In this document: positions 6,645 through 7,760 of the stretch, piece by piece
Layout: every line of letters begins with the position of its first letter
Position numbering within the stretch: position 1 is the first letter of the stretch
Assembly (NCBI GenBank): GCA_012729405.1
Contig: JAAYDH010000061.1
Coordinates: 1 to 7,760, forward strand
Reading direction: 5' to 3'
DNA: 7,760 nt
Origin: Erysipelotrichaceae bacterium
Lineage (GTDB): Bacteria > Bacillota_I > Bacilli_A > RFN20 > CAG-826
The notes under the pieces: model-generated
Told to the model about the DNA's origin: nothing
The model's input: the letters and a program-made list of their open reading frames with translations, nothing else
The model's database searches: none
Made by a program: the position numbers and the translations under genes

Positions 6645-6794
6645 ATGTCGGAATTAAAAGGATCTTTGCTGGGCGTTATTTTGGTACTAATTTTATTTGG
6701 TACATTGAGCGCTTGCCTTACGGCCGCCTTTACTTCGATGACAAACGCAGCCACTAATCAAGTTGCTGAAGTTATTGAACAAGCGGAGGCGTAA
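6645..6794 (+). CDS. 49-residue hydrophobic pilin-like protein, candidate major pilin
   Basis: Direct translation from ATG 6645 to TAA 6794 gives a 49-residue protein beginning MSELKGSLLGVILVLILFG. It has a short polar head, a long hydrophobic helix (about 8-29) and a short acidic tail (NQVAEVIEQAEA). Size and layout match Flp/TadE-type small pilins. Gly6-Ser7 before the helix resembles a class III prepilin cleavage point, although the usual Glu at +5 of the mature protein is missing (it would be Val). An alternative is a tiny lipoprotein: L-S-A-C at 21-24 fits a lipobox. Against this, the head carries only one Lys, and the hydrophobic helix continues past Cys24. It is the last gene of the operon, with a very strong ribosome binding site and an intrinsic terminator 5 nt after the stop. 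These features suit the most abundant product of the locus. A minus-strand frame over the same bases (6572-6754) is taken as a shadow. Confidence 0.82.
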   Translation: MSELKGSLLGVILVLILFGTLSACLTAAFTSMTNAATNQVAEVIEQAEA

Positions 6795-6798
6795 TCAG

Positions 6799-6833
6799 AA
6801 GACGATTCCAAGGCCAGGAATCGTTTTTATTTT
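6799..6833 (+). terminator. Intrinsic terminator of the pilus-like operon
   Basis: A perfect 8-bp stem, ACGATTCC (6802-6809) with GGAATCGT (6817-6824), encloses a 7-nt loop and is followed by a T-rich tail (TTTTTATTTT). It begins 5 nt after the stop of the small pilin gene and closes the operon. Confidence 0.92.
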
Positions 6834-6871
6834 GTGTACTTTTTTGTTTTTGTCTATAATAACAACGAGGT
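6832..6871 (+). promoter_or_regulatory. Promoter and ribosome binding site of acpP
   Basis: A sigma-A-like promoter: -35 TTGTGT (6832-6837), a 17-bp spacer, and perfect -10 TATAAT (6855-6860). The -35 begins in the tail of the upstream terminator. Predicted transcription start is near 6867, right at the ribosome binding site GAGGT (6867-6871), so the 5' leader would be only about 12 nt. Confidence 0.75.
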
Positions 6872-6878
6872 AAATTTT

Positions 6879-7103
6879 ATGGTCGTCATTGATACTGTTA
6901 AAACCATCTTAGGAAAACGCGTTGATGTCTCTTCATTAAAGCAAGAAGATAAACTGGTTGATTTAGGTCTTGATTCTCTTGATTTAGTAGAAGTAATGAT
7001 TGAAATCGAAGAGCAATTAGGCGTCGAATTTTCCAGCGACGAAATCGCTCATCTAATTACGTTAAAAGATGTCGTCGATTTAGTTAATTCGAAAAGCAAA
7101 TAA
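6879..7103 (+). CDS. acpP: Acyl carrier protein
   Basis: It carries growing acyl chains on a phosphopantetheine arm for fatty acid or phospholipid synthesis. The 74-residue acidic protein has the invariant attachment motif LGLDSLDLVE (29-38) with modified Ser33, and the usual three-helix pattern, including MIEIEEQLGVEF and a C-terminal DVVDLV helix. ATG 6879 is chosen because GAGGT lies 7 nt upstream and the product has normal ACP length. An in-frame ATG at 6834 would start inside the promoter and add a 15-residue hydrophobic head not found in ACPs. It stands alone between the pilus terminator and the tRNA genes. There is no fatty-acid synthesis gene nearby in the window, so it could be a general or a specialised ACP. 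Confidence 0.95.
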   Translation: MVVIDTVKTILGKRVDVSSLKQEDKLVDLGLDSLDLVEVMIEIEEQLGVEFSSDEIAHLITLKDVVDLVNSKSK

Positions 7104-7107
7104 CCAC

Positions 7108-7136
7108 TTGTCATTAATACGCTTGCGTGATATTAT
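7108..7136 (+). promoter_or_regulatory. Extended -10 promoter of the tRNA-Asn/tRNA-Glu unit
   Basis: -35 TTGTCA (7108-7113, 5 of 6 consensus), a 17-bp spacer ending TGA, and -10 TATTAT (7131-7136, 5 of 6) with the TGn extension (7128-7129). It begins 5 nt after the acpP stop and predicts a start near 7143, giving a leader of about 42 nt before tRNA-Asn. A 7-bp direct repeat, CTTGCGT (7122-7128 and 7141-7147), brackets the -10 box. Confidence 0.78.
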
Positions 7137-7150
7137 TTTTCTTGCGTTTT

Positions 7151-7175
7151 ACTAGTAAGTATCTCCTTACCTAGT
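7151..7175 (+). repeat. Inverted repeat / hairpin in the tRNA leader
   Basis: ACTAGTAAG (7151-7159) pairs with CTTA-C-CTAGT (7166-7175) through a 6-nt loop, giving nine base pairs with one bulged C. It lies between the predicted transcription start and the mature 5' end of tRNA-Asn, ending 9 nt before it. No T-run follows, so it is not a terminator. It could be a processing element or a chance fold. Confidence 0.55.
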
Positions 7176-7184
7176 ATATGCGCT

Positions 7185-7260
7185 GCCTACCTAGCTCAGT
7201 CGGTAGAGCTATCGGCTGTTAACCGATCGGTCGTAGGTTCGAGTCCTACGGTAGGCGCCA
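7185..7260 (+). tRNA. tRNA-Asn (anticodon GTT)
   Basis: A full cloverleaf can be drawn by eye. The acceptor stem GCCTACC (7185-7191) pairs with GGTAGGC (7250-7256). The D stem is GCTC/GAGC and the anticodon stem ATCGG/CCGAT, with loop CTGTTAA and anticodon GTT at 7218-7220. The T arm is GTAGG-TTCGAGT-CCTAC. G is the discriminator and CCA is encoded (7258-7260). It is 76 nt long, with no mismatches in any stem. Confidence 0.97.
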
Positions 7261-7263
7261 CTT

Positions 7264-7340
7264 GGCCATATGGAGAAGCGGCTTAACTCACTACCCTTTC
7301 ACGGTAGCATTCTCGGGTTCGAATCCCGATATGGTCACCA
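7264..7340 (+). tRNA. tRNA-Glu (anticodon TTC)
   Basis: A full cloverleaf. The acceptor stem GGCCATA (7264-7270) pairs with TATGGTC (7330-7336), including one G-U pair. The D stem is GAG/CTC and the anticodon stem CTACC/GGTAG, with loop CTTTCAC and anticodon TTC at 7298-7300. The T arm is TCGGG-TTCGAAT-CCCGA. A is the discriminator and CCA is encoded (7338-7340). It starts 3 nt after tRNA-Asn, so the two come from one precursor. A plus-strand open frame that begins inside it (7270-7503) is not a gene. Confidence 0.96.
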
Positions 7341-7352
7341 TCTTAAAGATAT

Positions 7353-7392
7353 GCGAATAATACATTGTATTGTTCGCTTTTTCTTTATTTTT
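7353..7392 (+). terminator. Intrinsic terminator of the tRNA unit
   Basis: An 11-bp stem, GCGAATAATAC (7353-7363) with GTATTGTTCGC (7367-7377), contains one T-G wobble and closes a 3-nt loop. It is followed by TTTTTCTTTATTTTT. It lies 12 nt after tRNA-Glu. Confidence 0.93.
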
Positions 7393-7516
7393 GAGTGTTT
7401 TTGCTATTGTTTAAAATCATTTATTAGTTACACAAAACAAAGCGGAATAAAGGACAGTTCAATTTTGATATGTCACACCCTGCTTATGCTTGTTAGTAGT
7501 TAAGTCCTGCACGGGA
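7393..7516. other. Non-coding gap between two facing terminators
   Basis: The stretch lies between the tRNA terminator and the minus-strand terminator. I find no supported gene on either strand. A short hairpin-like GTCC-TGCACG-GGAC (7504-7517) stands at its right end with no T-run. A weak TTGAGT (7391-7396) and TAAAAT (7412-7417) are only 15 bp apart and lead to no open frame with a usable start. Confidence 0.5.
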
Positions 7517-7555
7517 CACAAAAGCAAAAGAAAAACCACCAGGATAAGTGGCGGT
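7517..7555 (-). terminator. Intrinsic terminator of the right-edge minus-strand gene
   Basis: Read on the minus strand, CCGCCA (7554-7549), a 7-nt loop and TGGTGG (7541-7536) form a 6-bp stem with one G-U pair, followed by TTTTTCTTTTGCTTTTG. It begins about 18 nt after the TAA of the partial gene, which supports that gene being real. Confidence 0.85.
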
Positions 7556-7572
7556 ATAGGTAGTAGCTAGGT

Positions 7573-7760
7573 TTACTTGTTGATGATCACTCCGAACGTC
7601 GTTTGGAATGTAGTGATTCTTACTTTATACGAAACTGTGGTTTGATAGATTAACTTCGGTTTTAACGGATATTTCTTCATGCTTCCGTTTCCGATAATGA
7701 AGTAGATTAACCCTTTGTCCACAATTACAGCTTTATCAAAAACCTTTTTGAAATCAACCA
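7573..7760 (-). CDS. C-terminal end of an unidentified protein (partial)
   Basis: An open minus-strand frame enters from the right edge (first full codon at 7758-7756) and stops at TAA (7575-7573), leaving 61 residues. The start is outside the window. I do not recognise the family. The visible part is basic and alternates in beta-strand fashion (VIVDKGLIYFIIGNGSMKKY at 11-30, then VSYKVRITTFQTTFGVII near the end). It has no membrane segment or sorting signal at the C-terminus. A good intrinsic terminator directly downstream, and the absence of any competing plus-strand frame, support it as a genuine gene end. Function cannot be stated. Confidence 0.65.
   Translation of the reverse strand, partial: VDFKKVFDKAVIVDKGLIYFIIGNGSMKKYPLKPKLIYQTTVSYKVRITTFQTTFGVIINK

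Noticed and set aside
6572..6754. Minus-strand frame covering the small pilin gene
   Set aside because: The plus-strand frame has the strong ribosome binding site, sensible pilin layout and terminator; the minus frame has none of these and crosses two plus-strand genes.
6834..6878. Upstream ATG extending the acyl carrier protein by 15 residues
   Set aside because: The extension would lie over the -35 and -10 boxes and add a hydrophobic head not found in ACPs. GAGGT before ATG 6879 is well placed.
7115..7140. Possible terminator just after acpP
   Set aside because: The only stem (CGC/GCG with a 2-nt loop) is too small and the site is better explained as the extended -10 promoter. Read-through from acpP into the tRNAs remains possible.
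7270..7503. Plus-strand open frame of 77 codons
   Set aside because: It starts inside tRNA-Glu, crosses the tRNA terminator, has no ribosome binding site and encodes a low-complexity Phe/Cys-rich sequence.
1..7760. CRISPR array, insertion sequence, phage or integration ends
   Set aside because: I saw no spaced direct repeats, transposase or integrase genes, or duplicated tRNA 3' ends. The flanking genes are housekeeping.

Overview
The window is an AT-rich stretch of bacterial DNA from the Firmicutes/Mollicutes side of the tree. The signs are A/T-ending codons, strong AGGAG-type ribosome binding sites, sigma-A-like promoters, short intrinsic terminators and very tight gene packing. TGA is used as a stop (hflX, the gene ending at 3484, the gene ending at 6631) and TGG for Trp, so this is the standard code and not the mycoplasma code. 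My best guess is an uncultured, reduced-genome member of Bacilli (the RF39/Acholeplasma-like neighbourhood). That placement is inference from style, not from a marker gene.

Left part (1-2051): the 3' end of an unidentified gene (perhaps a short-chain dehydrogenase) overlaps hflX, a ribosome-associated GTPase. On the opposite strand a short guanylate kinase gene (gmk) converges on hflX and shares 25 bp with its 3' end. gmk appears to have no Shine-Dalgarno sequence and a TATAAT box 6 nt before its ATG, so it may be made from a leaderless mRNA.

Centre (2052-6834): the main item is one very compact operon for a Tad/type IV-pilus-like machine. In order it has a small sigma-region-4/ArpU-like putative regulator, a secreted protein of unknown family, a tyrosine-rich one-helix pilin-like protein, a CpaF/TadA-type secretion ATPase, TadB-like and TadC-like membrane platform proteins, a TadE-like minor pilin, and a 49-residue hydrophobic protein (6645-6794). 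The last is the best candidate for the major pilin. It has the strongest ribosome binding site in the window and is followed at once by a good intrinsic terminator. The first seven genes all overlap by 4-14 nt. No prepilin peptidase, TadZ/CpaE or secretin is present, so the system is either minimal or completed from elsewhere in the genome.

Right part (6832-7760): acpP (acyl carrier protein) with its own promoter starting in the tail of the pilus terminator; then a strong extended -10 promoter, a leader hairpin, tRNA-Asn(GTT) and tRNA-Glu(TTC) with encoded CCA ends and an 11-bp-stem terminator. At the right edge is the C-terminal end of an unidentified minus-strand protein with its own terminator.

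Working model (inference): the ATPase powers the TadB/TadC platform, which assembles the 49-residue subunit with the two short one-helix proteins as minor pilins. The signal-peptide protein acts outside the membrane, and the first gene may control the operon. The housekeeping genes on both sides (hflX, gmk, acpP, tRNAs) suggest the pilus locus sits in a stable chromosomal context and not on a mobile element.
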